The notes beneath the pieces are model-generated. The model ran no database searches, had not been told where the DNA came from, and worked only from the letters and a program-made list of their open reading frames with translations. Positions 8,234-16,468 of a stretch of 45,207 bases of DNA are shown in pieces. Source of the DNA: Desulfobacterales bacterium. GTDB lineage: Bacteria > Desulfobacterota > DSM-4660 > Desulfatiglandales > Desulfatiglandaceae. The stretch lies in NCBI GenBank assembly GCA_027027005.1, contig JALVMN010000076.1, positions 1 through 45,207 on the forward strand, written 5' to 3'. Position 1 is the first letter of the stretch; each line of letters begins with the position of its first letter. The position numbers and the translations under genes were made by a program.

Positions 8234-9673
8234 ATGGATATAGAACTAAAGAAATTGGATGATGTCAGATGGCTCATCCCCAAAAAGGGTCAGATGCGTG
8301 TGCCCGGCCTGATATATTCCAGCCCGGAACTGATCGAGGCGGTCCGCCAGGACCAGAGCCTCGTGCAGGTAAGCAATGTGGCGACATTGCCCGGCATCGT
8401 GGGTCACTCTCTTGCTATGCCAGACATCCACTGGGGCTATGGATTCCCCATAGGAGGTGTGGCCGCCTTTGTGGAGGAGGAGGGCGTCATATCTCCGGGC
8501 GGGGTGGGCTATGACATTAATTGTGGTTGCAGGATCATGACCACTGCACTCAGGGCGGATGAGATAAGGCCCATGATAAAGGACCTGGTGGCAGCACTTT
8601 TCACAAATATCCCCACCGGGGTTGGCTCCAGGGGGGCCGTAAAACTCAGCAAGGCCGATGAAGCCAAAGTGGCGGTGGAGGGAGCTTCGTGGGCCGTGAA
8701 AAAGGGATTCGGCCATCTCCAGGACCTGGAAAGGACCGAGGACCGAGGCGCAATACCTGGGGCTGACCCATCTGTGGTGAGCGACAAGGCCTTCAAGCGC
8801 GGCATTGACCAGTTGGGCACCCTGGGCTCAGGGAACCACTTCCTGGAGATCCAGGTGGTGGATGAAATCTACGACGAATCCAAGGCCAAGGCCTTTGGGC
8901 TGTTTGAAGGCCAGATCACCATCATGATTCACTCCGGCTCAAGGGGATTTGGGCACCAAATATGTGATGACTTCCTCAAGGAAATGGCAAGAAAGGTTCA
9001 GGAGGAACGCTTCCAACTGCCCGACAGGCAGCTTGCCTGTGCTTACATAAGGTCGGACCTGGGGCGCAGATACCTGGCCGCCATGGCCTGTGCAGCCAAC
9101 TATGCCTGGGCCAATCGTCAGATACTGATGCATCTCACCCACGAGACACTGCTCAAGGCCCTCTCAGTAAGTCCTTCTGAGCTTGGAATGAAGCTACTCT
9201 ATGACGTGTGCCACAACATTGCAAAGATCGAACGCCACACCGTAGAGGGCCAGGAATTGACCGTATGTGTTCACCGCAAAGGGGCAACCCGTGCCTTGCC
9301 CCCAGGCCACCCTCTCCTGCCAGATATCTACAAGGATGTTGGCCAGCCCGTGCTCATACCCGGTGACATGGGGACCCATTCATATGTGCTGGCCGGTGCA
9401 GAAGGGGCCTTGAGAGAGACATTTGCATCCAGTTGCCATGGGGCAGGGAGGGTGCTAAGCCGCTCCCAGGCCACAAAGAAGGCCAAGGGGCGGGCAATTC
9501 ACAGGGAGCTGGAAGACAGGGGAATATTTGTCCAGTCAAGGGGTAAGAAGACCCTGAAGGAAGAAATGCCCGAGGCTTACAAGGATGTCTCCCAGGTGGT
9601 GGAAGTGGTCCACCGAGCCGGCCTTGCCCTGAAAGTTGCCCGCATGAGGCCGCTCGGGGTAATCAAGGGTTGA
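8234..9673 (+). CDS. rtcB: RNA-splicing ligase RtcB
   Basis: 479 residues, the normal RtcB length. The enzyme joins 2',3'-cyclic phosphate (or 3'-phosphate) and 5'-OH RNA ends using GTP and Mn2+. Metal-site segments are visible: DIHWGYGFPIGG, SPGGVGYDINCGCR (D94, C97), GTLGSGNHFLE and HSGSRGFGHQ. The guanylylation His lies in the segment SSCHGAGR. The family usually reads GGVGFDINCGVR, so the variant here has a second Cys, C99, next to the metal Cys. A strong GGAGG lies 8 bases before ATG, which fixes the start well inside a longer open frame. It acts with the archease encoded just upstream. No RtcR regulator or sigma-54 site is visible near it. Confidence 0.96.
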   Translation: MDIELKKLDDVRWLIPKKGQMRVPGLIYSSPELIEAVRQDQSLVQVSNVATLPGIVGHSLAMPDIHWGYGFPIGGVAAFVEEEGVISPGGVGYDINCGCRIMTTALRADEIRPMIKDLVAALFTNIPTGVGSRGAVKLSKADEAKVAVEGASWAVKKGFGHLQDLERTEDRGAIPGADPSVVSDKAFKRGIDQLGTLGSGNHFLEIQVVDEIYDESKAKAFGLFEGQITIMIHSGSRGFGHQICDDFLKEMARKVQEERFQLPDRQLACAYIRSDLGRRYLAAMACAANYAWANRQILMHLTHETLLKALSVSPSELGMKLLYDVCHNIAKIERHTVEGQELTVCVHRKGATRALPPGHPLLPDIYKDVGQPVLIPGDMGTHSYVLAGAEGALRETFASSCHGAGRVLSRSQATKKAKGRAIHRELEDRGIFVQSRGKKTLKEEMPEAYKDVSQVVEVVHRAGLALKVARMRPLGVIKG

Positions 9674-9692
9674 TATTCTCCTGACTTGTACG

Positions 9693-9708
9693 AGGGGCAG
9701 CAGCCCCT
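9693..9708 (+). other. Short stem-loop after rtcB
   Basis: A 6-bp stem (AGGGGC/GCCCCT) with an AGCA loop lies 20 bases after the rtcB stop. No T-run follows, so it may stabilise the 3' end rather than terminate. Confidence 0.35.
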
Positions 9709-9737
9709 GAAGCCAGCCCTTAACTTGACGAAATTGC

Positions 9738-9765
9738 TTGCCGCACCAAGCCGCTTTGGTATATA
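9738..9765 (+). promoter_or_regulatory. Candidate promoter with a dyad in its spacer, upstream of the acyl-CoA dehydrogenase
   Basis: TTGCCG at 9738-9743 and TATATA at 9760-9765, 16 bases apart. The spacer holds an exact dyad ACCAA-N6-TTGGT (9745-9760), the kind of site a dimeric repressor would use to block polymerase. The regulator is unknown. Confidence 0.4.
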
Positions 9766-9864
9766 GAGAGGCCCTGGAATAACCGTCCGTGCTCCTGGCT
9801 AAAGGAGCTTGGGCCTGATTCGCCATTTGTGGATCGATTATTCTATACGGAAAGGAGAAGAGAT

Positions 9865-11019
9865 ATGTACGAACTCACCGAAGAACAAAAGATGCTGAAA
9901 GATACAGTGGCCCGCATTGCCAAAGAGCAGGTGGCCGCGGGCGCGGAACAGAGGGACGAAGAGGCCAAATTTCCTTGGGACATGGTGGAACTCCTGAGGG
10001 AAAATGCACTCTTCGGGGCCGACTTCCCTGAAAAATACGGGGGCTCTGAAATGGGCCTCCTGGCATTGTGCCTGGCCATTGAAGAGCTTGCAAAGGTATG
10101 CGCATCCACTGCAGTGCTTCTCCTGGTCCATGAACTGGGTGCCACCCCGATTCTCCTTGCAGGCAATGAGGCCCAAAAAGACAAATATCTCCCAAAACTG
10201 GCCACAGGTGAACACCTGGCAGCCTTTGGACTTACCGAACCCAATGCCGGCTCTGATGTTGCAGGCCTCAAGACCAGGGCCGTAAAGGATGGGGATCATT
10301 ACATCCTGAACGGCACCAAGATATTTATCTCCCACGGCGATGTCTCAGAGGTGATATGCATTGCCGCAAGGACCAATGCAGAGCAGCCCGGCCACAAGGG
10401 GATCAGCTTTTTTATCGTTGATCGCAACACACCAGGGCTCAGCATAGGCAAGCACGAGAAAAAACTGGGCCTCAGGGCCTCTTCCACCGTGGAAATCATC
10501 ATGGAGGATGCAAAGGTCCCGGCCGAAAACCTCTTGCTTGAAGAGGGAAAAGGGTTTCATATCGCCATGAAGACCCTGGATTTTACCAGGATCCCTGTGG
10601 CTGCCCAGGCAGTGGGAATCGCCCAAGGGGCCCTTGACTACGCCATCCAGTACACCAAGGAGAGGGTGCAGTTCGGAAAGCCGCTCTTTTCCTTTCAGGG
10701 GCTTCAGTGGATGATGGCCGACATGGCCGCGGAGGTGGAGGCGGCACGCCAGCTCATGTACAAGGCAGCCTCTGTGTTTGAAAAGCTCCCCAAAAACATG
10801 GACAGGCTCCCCAAAGAGACCATCCGGTACTCGGCCATGGCAAAACTGGTGGCGGCCGAGACCGCCATGAAGGTCACCACTGACGCAGTGCAACTATTGG
10901 GAGGTTATGGCTACATAAGGGAATATCCTCTTGAGAGGATGATGAGAGATGCCAAGATAACCCAGATATACGAAGGAACCAGCCAGATACAGAAAATCAT
11001 TATTGCAAACACACTGTAA
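9865..11019 (+). CDS. Acyl-CoA dehydrogenase
   Basis: 384 residues, the usual length for the short/medium-chain group. The enzyme is a FAD flavoprotein that oxidises acyl-CoA to enoyl-CoA and passes electrons to ETF. Both family signatures are present: GLTEPNAGSDVAGLKT in the middle domain, and the C-terminal run GGYGYIREYPLERMMRD followed by QIYEGTSQIQ. The Glu in YEGTSQ is at the catalytic base position used by short-chain-type enzymes. ATG at 9865 has AAAGGAG at proper spacing and gives the family N-terminus (LTEEQKMLKDTVARIA). No ETF or acyl-CoA ligase lies alongside, so the substrate cannot be told. It is followed at once by the nucleotidyltransferase gene. Confidence 0.93.
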   Translation: MYELTEEQKMLKDTVARIAKEQVAAGAEQRDEEAKFPWDMVELLRENALFGADFPEKYGGSEMGLLALCLAIEELAKVCASTAVLLLVHELGATPILLAGNEAQKDKYLPKLATGEHLAAFGLTEPNAGSDVAGLKTRAVKDGDHYILNGTKIFISHGDVSEVICIAARTNAEQPGHKGISFFIVDRNTPGLSIGKHEKKLGLRASSTVEIIMEDAKVPAENLLLEEGKGFHIAMKTLDFTRIPVAAQAVGIAQGALDYAIQYTKERVQFGKPLFSFQGLQWMMADMAAEVEAARQLMYKAASVFEKLPKNMDRLPKETIRYSAMAKLVAAETAMKVTTDAVQLLGGYGYIREYPLERMMRDAKITQIYEGTSQIQKIIIANTL

Positions 11020-11046
11020 TCAGGCAGTTTGATTGTTCTTGGGGGA

Positions 11047-11868
11047 ATGGAAGAAAGCGCATGGATTGCATCACTGATACTTGCTGCAGGAAGGGGCAGC
11101 AGGATGAAGGGATACCAGGGGAGCAAGGCCCTGCTTCCCCTTATCCCAGAAAAATGCCCTTTCCAAGGCCGACACTCCATCCTTGAAAACATAGTGGCCA
11201 ATCTTCCCAGGGGCCTCCGTGTGGTGGTGGTGCATCACCAAAAGGACCGGGTAATAGCAGAGGCCCAGCGATTGGGACTCATCCATGTGGAACAACCCAT
11301 GCTGAACGGAACGGGTGGTGCACTGCTGGCAGCGAGCTCCCTCTTACAAATCCTTCAGTGGCAGCGTCTCATCATCACCATGGGGGATGTGCCCTTCGTA
11401 ACAAGGGAGACCTACATGAAACTGGCAGATGCCCTCTATGAATGGCCGATGGTGGTGCTTGGTTTCGTGCCTGAAGACAGGAAACAATACGGGCTTCTTG
11501 AGACCAAGGACGGGCATGTAGCCAGGATAGTTGAATGGAAATACTGGAAGGATTTCAGTGAAAAGCAGTTGCAAGAACTCAACATCTGCAATGCAGGGAT
11601 CTATGCCATTCGAAGGGAGGTGCTCTTTTATTATCTCCCCCTGCTACGCTCCCTGCCCCACAAGGTGAAAAAGGAACTGGACGGCAAATGGGAGACCTTT
11701 CCCGAATACTTTATCACTGACCTTGTTCATTTCTTGGCAAGAGACGGAAGGCCTGCAGGTTACATCCTGGCACCAGATGAAACCGAGGTCATGGGAGTTG
11801 ACGACCTGGAGGCCTTGCTCCGTGCCCAGGAGATATTTGCCCTCAGGCACGGCCATCCAAGATCTTAG
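11047..11868 (+). CDS. Sugar-phosphate nucleotidyltransferase (GlmU/MobA-like NTP transferase)
   Basis: 273 residues with a single Rossmann-like nucleotidyltransferase domain. The segment LILAAGRGSRMKG is the G-x-G-x-R nucleotide loop, followed by SKALLPL with the conserved Lys. The segment NGTGGALLAA and the metal-site ITMGDVP match GlmU-like pyrophosphorylases. There is no left-handed beta-helix acyltransferase domain, unlike true bifunctional GlmU, so only a uridylyl/nucleotidyl transfer is expected. The ATG at 11047 has its purine run too close; a TTG at 11029 in frame is an alternative start. The 3' end overlaps the convergent channel gene by 26 bases. Confidence 0.85.
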   Translation: MEESAWIASLILAAGRGSRMKGYQGSKALLPLIPEKCPFQGRHSILENIVANLPRGLRVVVVHHQKDRVIAEAQRLGLIHVEQPMLNGTGGALLAASSLLQILQWQRLIITMGDVPFVTRETYMKLADALYEWPMVVLGFVPEDRKQYGLLETKDGHVARIVEWKYWKDFSEKQLQELNICNAGIYAIRREVLFYYLPLLRSLPHKVKKELDGKWETFPEYFITDLVHFLARDGRPAGYILAPDETEVMGVDDLEALLRAQEIFALRHGHPRS

Positions 11869-12865
11869 CAAGCCTTTCCAGATCATTGCCGTGACCCAGG
11901 GCGATCAAGGTATCACCTGCCTCTATCTTGGCACTTGAGGAAGGGTTGAAGAGCATGGTGCCGTCGGCCTTCCTTATGGCCACGATGATCACGTTCATCT
12001 CCTGTCTGATGCCAGAGTCAAGGAGGGTAACCCCGTTGAGCCTGGACTTTTCACTTACCCTGAGCTGTTCCAGTTGAAGCTCAATGCTTTCGTCCTGGAC
12101 AGTCAATTCCAGGAAATCATCCACTGCCGGTCTGATTATGGTCTGGGCCATCTTGTGGCCACCTATGAGATAGGGCAAGACCACCCTATTGGCCCCGGCC
12201 CTCATCAGTTTTTTCTGGGTCTGTTCCTCGTCCGCCCTGGAGAGTATGAAAAGATCGGGGTTGAGGCCTCTTGCCGTAAGGATGATGAAGAGATTGTCTG
12301 AGTCAGAGGATACCACCGCCACCAGGCCCCTGGCCTTTTCAATGCCTGCTTGGATCAAGATCTCTTCGCTGGTGGCATCCCCTTTGAGGAACGGAATCCC
12401 CTCTGCCTCCAGGATCTCGCGCAATCCTTCGTCTTTGTCGATCACCAGGACGGGTATCTCGTTGGCCTTCAGTTCATGGGCTATGATTCGCCCTATTCGA
12501 CCATACCCACATATGATGTAGTGCCCTTTTAATTTTCTTATCTGGCGGTCCAATTTACGCCTCCCGAGTATGTCTCTTAATTGAAATTCCACCATGGCCT
12601 GAGCCACCATACCCATGAAATAAGCAATTATCCCAATGCCCATAAAAATAAGAAAGATGGAAAAAACCCTGCCATTTTCTGACAAGGGCCTTATCTCTCC
12701 ATAGCCGACAGTGGTAATGGTAATTACGGTCATGTAAAGGGCCTCTAAAAACTTCCAACCCTCGATGATCATGTAGCCCAGGGTCCCGGTTGTAAGAACC
12801 AAGGCCAGCAGGACCAGGCCCCTGAGTATTTTTTTGCTGTCAAATGGATACAAAGCTATGTTCAC
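11843..12865 (-). CDS. Two-TM potassium channel with RCK (TrkA-N/TrkA-C) domains
   Basis: 340 residues. The N-terminus has TM1 (about 14-35), a pore helix and selectivity filter TTVGYGE (about 51-57), and TM2 (about 67-88), the MthK/Kch plan. A Rossmann RCK domain follows (YIICGYGRIGRIIAHEL, with the GxGxxG nucleotide loop), then a TrkA-C domain (about 250-340) ending in IEAGDTLIALG. RCK channels are gated by nucleotides, Ca2+ or cyclic dinucleotides; which one applies here is unknown. The start is GTG with AAGGA upstream. A terminator hairpin lies just 21 bases before it. Confidence 0.93.
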   Translation of the reverse strand: MNIALYPFDSKKILRGLVLLALVLTTGTLGYMIIEGWKFLEALYMTVITITTVGYGEIRPLSENGRVFSIFLIFMGIGIIAYFMGMVAQAMVEFQLRDILGRRKLDRQIRKLKGHYIICGYGRIGRIIAHELKANEIPVLVIDKDEGLREILEAEGIPFLKGDATSEEILIQAGIEKARGLVAVVSSDSDNLFIILTARGLNPDLFILSRADEEQTQKKLMRAGANRVVLPYLIGGHKMAQTIIRPAVDDFLELTVQDESIELQLEQLRVSEKSRLNGVTLLDSGIRQEMNVIIVAIRKADGTMLFNPSSSAKIEAGDTLIALGHGNDLERLAKILDGRA

Positions 12866-12886
12866 GCTCAGTCCTTGTTATTGGTC

Positions 12887-12912
12887 AAAAAAAGGCCTCC
12901 CTGTCCGGAGGC
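12887..12912 (-). terminator. Intrinsic terminator after the DUF3426 gene
   Basis: Read leftward: stem GCCTCC-GGACAG-GGAGGC followed by seven T. It ends the DUF3426 transcript, but also sits only 21 bases before the GTG of the channel gene, leaving no room for a separate promoter after it. Confidence 0.75.
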
Positions 12913-12966
12913 AGACAGGTATGCTCAAACAGTATTTCACCAAAAAGATGACTATGGATGTTCTTC

Positions 12967-13920
12967 TCAGGCGGCGGGTGAAGATCTGACCGCCTCCACA
13001 CTGAACTCGCTCAGGTCAGGGGGTAAATTTTCAAACACTATCATGAAGGGGACGCTTCCACCGGGAGGAACCGATACATTTGAGTCATTCCTTCCCCTCT
13101 TGTTGGAAAGGGCCTTGTTTATTTCCGCCAAGGGCAAGGTCTTGAGTTCCTCTTCAGAAAAAGTAGTCCCAGCATAACCCACCTTTTCCTTGACCACCTT
13201 GCCCCTTTCGTCCAGCACACTTGCCTTGATCCGGATAAAGCTCCGGGGCTTTGGATAGTTGTTCACCACAAAACCCTTTACCACGAAGAGCTGCCCTGAT
13301 ACCTTGGATTCCACGAAGCTGCCGCTAACTCCTGTGAAATCCAGGCGCTTTACCCCTGCCTCGGTTGAAGGGCCCGGTTCTCCAGGGCTAAGGTATTTGA
13401 GCAGTGGTTTGGGGATGTATTGGGGGGCAAATTTCACCACGGCAGCCCCTCCAGCCACTATCAACAATAGAATCAGGAGGATAATGAGCCCTGCCCTTGA
13501 ACGCCTGGGGCGTTCAACCCCTATTTCTCTTTCTTCTTCCAGAGCCTCTGGAGCCTCTTCTTCCATTCCAGGCTCTGGCTCCTCCTTCTCTTCTTCTGGC
13601 TCTTTATCAAGAGATGGGAGGTCTTCCACCAGCCCCTCTTCCTCTAGGACGGCCTCCAGTTCCCTGTCAAAAAGCTCTTCCTCCCCTTCGCGAGCAGCTT
13701 CCTTTTCAGGGATGGAGGTATCAATGGCAATGGTCTCTTCAAACTCCTCCTCATCAATGGCCGTCACTTCCTGGCCTTCTCCGGCCCCTGGCTCGGTGGT
13801 GGGAGGATACACCAAAAAGATGTGCTGGCACACGGTACACCTTACTTTTGAGCCTTCGGGCTTCAGAAGGCCCTCGTCCAGATTGAATTTCGTCTTACAC
13901 TCCTCGCATTGAACAATCAT
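12967..13920 (-). CDS. MJ0042-type zinc-ribbon membrane protein with DUF3426 domain
   Basis: 317 residues in three parts. Residues 1-40 are an MJ0042-type zinc finger (C5, C8, C28, C31; segments CEECKTKF and CTVCQHIF). Residues about 45-140 are a very acidic, probably disordered linker. One transmembrane helix lies at about 146-167 (GLIILLILLLIVAGGAAVV). The rest is a DUF3426-type extracytoplasmic beta domain (LFVVKGFVVNNYPKPRSFI..., then GTTFSEEELKTL and the FMIVFENLP segment). Function is unknown; the domain order suggests a membrane-anchored protein with a cytoplasmic zinc ribbon. It is 11 bases downstream of hpt and co-directional. Confidence 0.85.
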   Translation of the reverse strand: MIVQCEECKTKFNLDEGLLKPEGSKVRCTVCQHIFLVYPPTTEPGAGEGQEVTAIDEEEFEETIAIDTSIPEKEAAREGEEELFDRELEAVLEEEGLVEDLPSLDKEPEEEKEEPEPGMEEEAPEALEEEREIGVERPRRSRAGLIILLILLLIVAGGAAVVKFAPQYIPKPLLKYLSPGEPGPSTEAGVKRLDFTGVSGSFVESKVSGQLFVVKGFVVNNYPKPRSFIRIKASVLDERGKVVKEKVGYAGTTFSEEELKTLPLAEINKALSNKRGRNDSNVSVPPGGSVPFMIVFENLPPDLSEFSVEAVRSSPAA

Positions 13921-13931
13921 GGGACCCTCCT

Positions 13932-14492
13932 TCAGGCATCAGCTCCTCGGGCCTCTTTCAACACAAAGATATCGGGCAGATACCTGTATTCTTCATTGAA
14001 GTCCAGTCCATAGCCCACCAGGAATCCCTTTGGCACATGGAACCCCCGGTAATCTATCGGCACATCAACCTCCCGCCTCTCTGTCTTGTCTATAAGCACA
14101 CAGACCTTGAGACTTTCGGGCTCTCTTTGCTTTATCTTTTCCATGATATTCACAAGGGTCAGACCGGTATCAATAATATCTTCCACGACAATTACAGGCT
14201 TCCCTCGTATCTCGATCTCCACATCTTTTGTAAATCTTATCTCCCCACTGGAGCTCATGGCCGAGCCATAACTCGCAGCCCTCACAAAATCCATCTTTAC
14301 CGGAATGGTCAGGGCCCTTACCAGGTCTGCAAAAAAGAACACAACCCCGTTCAAAACACCGATAAGCACCAAATCCTTGCCCTGATAATCACTGGATATC
14401 TCTCGGGCCAACTCCTCTACTTTTGAATGAATCTCCTCCCTGGAAATGAGGAGTTCCTTTTTCCATACTCTCTGGTCTTGTGACAAAACCAC
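13932..14492 (-). CDS. hpt: Hypoxanthine phosphoribosyltransferase
   Basis: 186 residues, normal for the family. The enzyme salvages hypoxanthine (and guanine) with PRPP to give IMP/GMP. The PRPP loop VVEDIIDTGLT is exact, the flexible loop region is RAASYGSAMSSSGEI, and the C-terminal base-binding part reads FLVGYGLDFNEEYRYLPDI. The start shown is GTG with AGGGGG upstream. The 227 bases upstream are AT-rich and hold the promoter. The DUF3426 gene follows directly. Confidence 0.95.
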   Translation of the reverse strand: MVLSQDQRVWKKELLISREEIHSKVEELAREISSDYQGKDLVLIGVLNGVVFFFADLVRALTIPVKMDFVRAASYGSAMSSSGEIRFTKDVEIEIRGKPVIVVEDIIDTGLTLVNIMEKIKQREPESLKVCVLIDKTERREVDVPIDYRGFHVPKGFLVGYGLDFNEEYRYLPDIFVLKEARGADA

Positions 14493-14719
14493 CCAACCCC
14501 CTGGCTATCAAAATTTCCCCTCTACCCCTTTTCAAGGGGAATATGTAAAGAGTTACCCTCAGATTTTTACAAAGCCTGGATAAAATTCAATTAAATATAA
14601 AAAGACCAAAATTAATCCGTATTTATTTAATTTTTTGCATTAAGTCAATAAAAGTGCATATTAGTGTTCCACTAACTCTCACTTAGACCTTCAATAGCAA
14701 GCCACTCCACCACCCGCGC
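14493..14719 (-). promoter_or_regulatory. AT-rich leader and promoter region of hpt
   Basis: Read leftward, a TTGACT with TAAATA 17 bases on is the best promoter candidate. A hairpin CCCCTT-GAA-AAGGGG (14525-14539) lies in the leader. It is no riboswitch class I recognise. No gene is seen in the gap. Confidence 0.4.
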
Positions 14720-15844
14720 TCAGGAAATCTTCTCCCCGCAGTAGTTGCAGTAAATGGCTCCAGGGAGGGCCTCCTTCCCACAATGGGGACATCTATCAGA
14801 GCTTTTGCCCACCGGTGTGCCACATGCCATACAGAATTTGGCATCCCCTGGCAGGTCTGTTCCGCATTTTATGCACTTGTTTATGACCAGCATCTGGTGT
14901 CCGCACATGGGACAAAACCTTGCCCCTGCATCTATCTCGGAGTGGCAATCAGGACATTTCACCTTGGGAGGGGCACCCTGGGTTCCAGGTCCTGTCCCAC
15001 TCTGATGGATCATCCCCGGCAACAGGAAGCCAAGGCCCGCCCCAAGTCCCAAACCCATTCCAGTGCCAGTGGCTCCCTCGACACCCCCTCCCGCAGTGGC
15101 CGCATCGCCTATGGCCTTGGCAGCCCTGAACTTCATGAAACTGTCCAGGTTCCCCACTGCCATGAGGCTGCTCTTTTCATCGATCATGCGTTGGACCTCT
15201 TTTGGGGGAGTGATGGAATTAATGAACAGGTCCTCGAGGCGCATACCGAACTTAGCAAAATCCTCTTGCACCCTTGCCTTGAGGGCCACTCCAAGTTCGT
15301 CATAATACTGGGGTAGGTTGAATATGGTATCCAGGGTCTCACCTATCATGTCATTGAACCGCGACACAATGATCTCCCTCATGTAGTCGCCGATACTGTC
15401 TGAGTCATACTGGCCCTGGGTCCCGACTATGGTGTTTATGAAAAGCAGCGGCTGGACTATCCTCATGGAATAGACCCCGAACGCCCTCAGTCTAACCAGG
15501 CCCAGCTCATTGTCTCGAAAGGCCACCGGGTCCCTGGTGCCCCACTTCATGTTGGTGAAACTCTTTAGGTTTACGAAGTAGACCTCGGCCCTGAACGGGC
15601 TCTTGAAACCGAAGGGGAGGCTCAGTGCCTTGGTGAGCAGGGGAAGGTTTAAGGTGGAAAGGGTGTGGCGACCCGGGCCCAAGACATCCAGCCCCTTTCC
15701 ATCCCTGAAAAACACCGCAGCCTGATTTTCCCTGACAATCAGTTGAGCCCCGAACTTGATGTCTCCGGATCCTTCCTCAGGTATTCTATGGACGATTTCC
15801 TGACCTGTGTCGTCAAACCACTCAATGACTTCTAAAAAAACCAT
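14720..15844 (-). CDS. SPFH-domain protein with three C-terminal zinc ribbons (YdjI-like)
   Basis: 374 residues. The first 240 residues match the SPFH/virion-core-like domain of Bacillus YdjI (segments [46 protein letters not shown]). A Gly-rich, mildly hydrophobic linker follows (about 250-285), then three tandem zinc ribbons, each with two Cys pairs: CPDC/CPMC, CIKC/CMAC and CPHC/CNYC. In Bacillus the relative works with a PspA-like protein in membrane-stress response. No PspA is seen here, but a helical protein gene lies immediately upstream in the same direction. The membrane-linked role is inference from family. Confidence 0.85.
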   Translation of the reverse strand: MVFLEVIEWFDDTGQEIVHRIPEEGSGDIKFGAQLIVRENQAAVFFRDGKGLDVLGPGRHTLSTLNLPLLTKALSLPFGFKSPFRAEVYFVNLKSFTNMKWGTRDPVAFRDNELGLVRLRAFGVYSMRIVQPLLFINTIVGTQGQYDSDSIGDYMREIIVSRFNDMIGETLDTIFNLPQYYDELGVALKARVQEDFAKFGMRLEDLFINSITPPKEVQRMIDEKSSLMAVGNLDSFMKFRAAKAIGDAATAGGGVEGATGTGMGLGLGAGLGFLLPGMIHQSGTGPGTQGAPPKVKCPDCHSEIDAGARFCPMCGHQMLVINKCIKCGTDLPGDAKFCMACGTPVGKSSDRCPHCGKEALPGAIYCNYCGEKIS

Positions 15845-15894
15845 GGATAACCTCTTTTCCTTTTGAGAGGGTTTTTCTATGCGAGGAACGGCTT

Positions 15895-16419
15895 TTAAGT
15901 AATATTATCGGACTTTTGGGACCATTCCTTGAACACCAACTCCCTGTCATTCACCATCCTTTCAAGCCTTCGCAAAATGGCGCGTATCTCCTCTATCTTC
16001 TCGCTCCTGGGTATGGCCCTTTCTGCGGTTATCTTTTCAATCTCTTCCTGAATATCGGACACCAGGTCCCACATTCCCAGGTCATGTCGGTAGAGGCGTG
16101 CCAGGGAGTCTTCGTCAGCCTTCCACTGGGCAAACACAGGAGCCCATCCCCTGGCAGCAGTCTCAATAAGGCGAGAGAGTTTCTCCAGGTCTCGCGAGAG
16201 GTCGTCTATTGCCTTGAGATGCTTGTAGCCCCCTTTTTTGGCCTGGTCTGTCTTGAGCCACTCCACTGCCCCCAGGAACTCGTCCAGCTTCCTGCTGATC
16301 CTCTCCCTGAGGGCATGATCTGCCTCCCTTATGGCCTCCTTGTCCTGGTACGACCCGATGCCAGGAATCCACCTGGCAGCCCCTTTTAAAAAATCCCCCA
16401 CCTTTTCCTTGGTTCCCAT
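15895..16419 (-). CDS. Helical protein of unknown function, partner of the SPFH gene
   Basis: 174 residues starting at the ATG with GGGAGG upstream; the frame runs further upstream into the kinase gene but without a convincing start. The N-terminal segment [16 protein letters not shown] is a small motif, and the remainder is a charged helical bundle (about residues 20-170) with no signal peptide or TM segment. I do not recognise a named family. It lies 50 bases upstream of the SPFH/zinc-ribbon gene and 49 bases downstream of the histidine kinase, so these three look like one transcript. Confidence 0.75.
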   Translation of the reverse strand: MGTKEKVGDFLKGAARWIPGIGSYQDKEAIREADHALRERISRKLDEFLGAVEWLKTDQAKKGGYKHLKAIDDLSRDLEKLSRLIETAARGWAPVFAQWKADEDSLARLYRHDLGMWDLVSDIQEEIEKITAERAIPRSEKIEEIRAILRRLERMVNDRELVFKEWSQKSDNIT

Positions 16420-16468
16420 ATGGGGCCTCCCTTCTGCGTATTGGTTCTCGCCGGGTGATCTCCTTAAG

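Noticed and set aside
9693-9708. Stem-loop after rtcB as intrinsic terminator
   Set aside because: The stem is short and lacks a T-run.
13259-13912. 217-codon Ser/Pro-rich frame opposite the DUF3426 gene
   Set aside because: Its low-complexity Ser runs are the complement of the acidic Glu-rich linker of the true gene.
14037-14426. 129-codon frame opposite hpt
   Set aside because: Antisense to a well-conserved hpt; composition is that of a complement shadow.
14493-14719. Purine riboswitch in the hpt leader
   Set aside because: The only clear hairpin is small and no conserved purine-aptamer core is visible.
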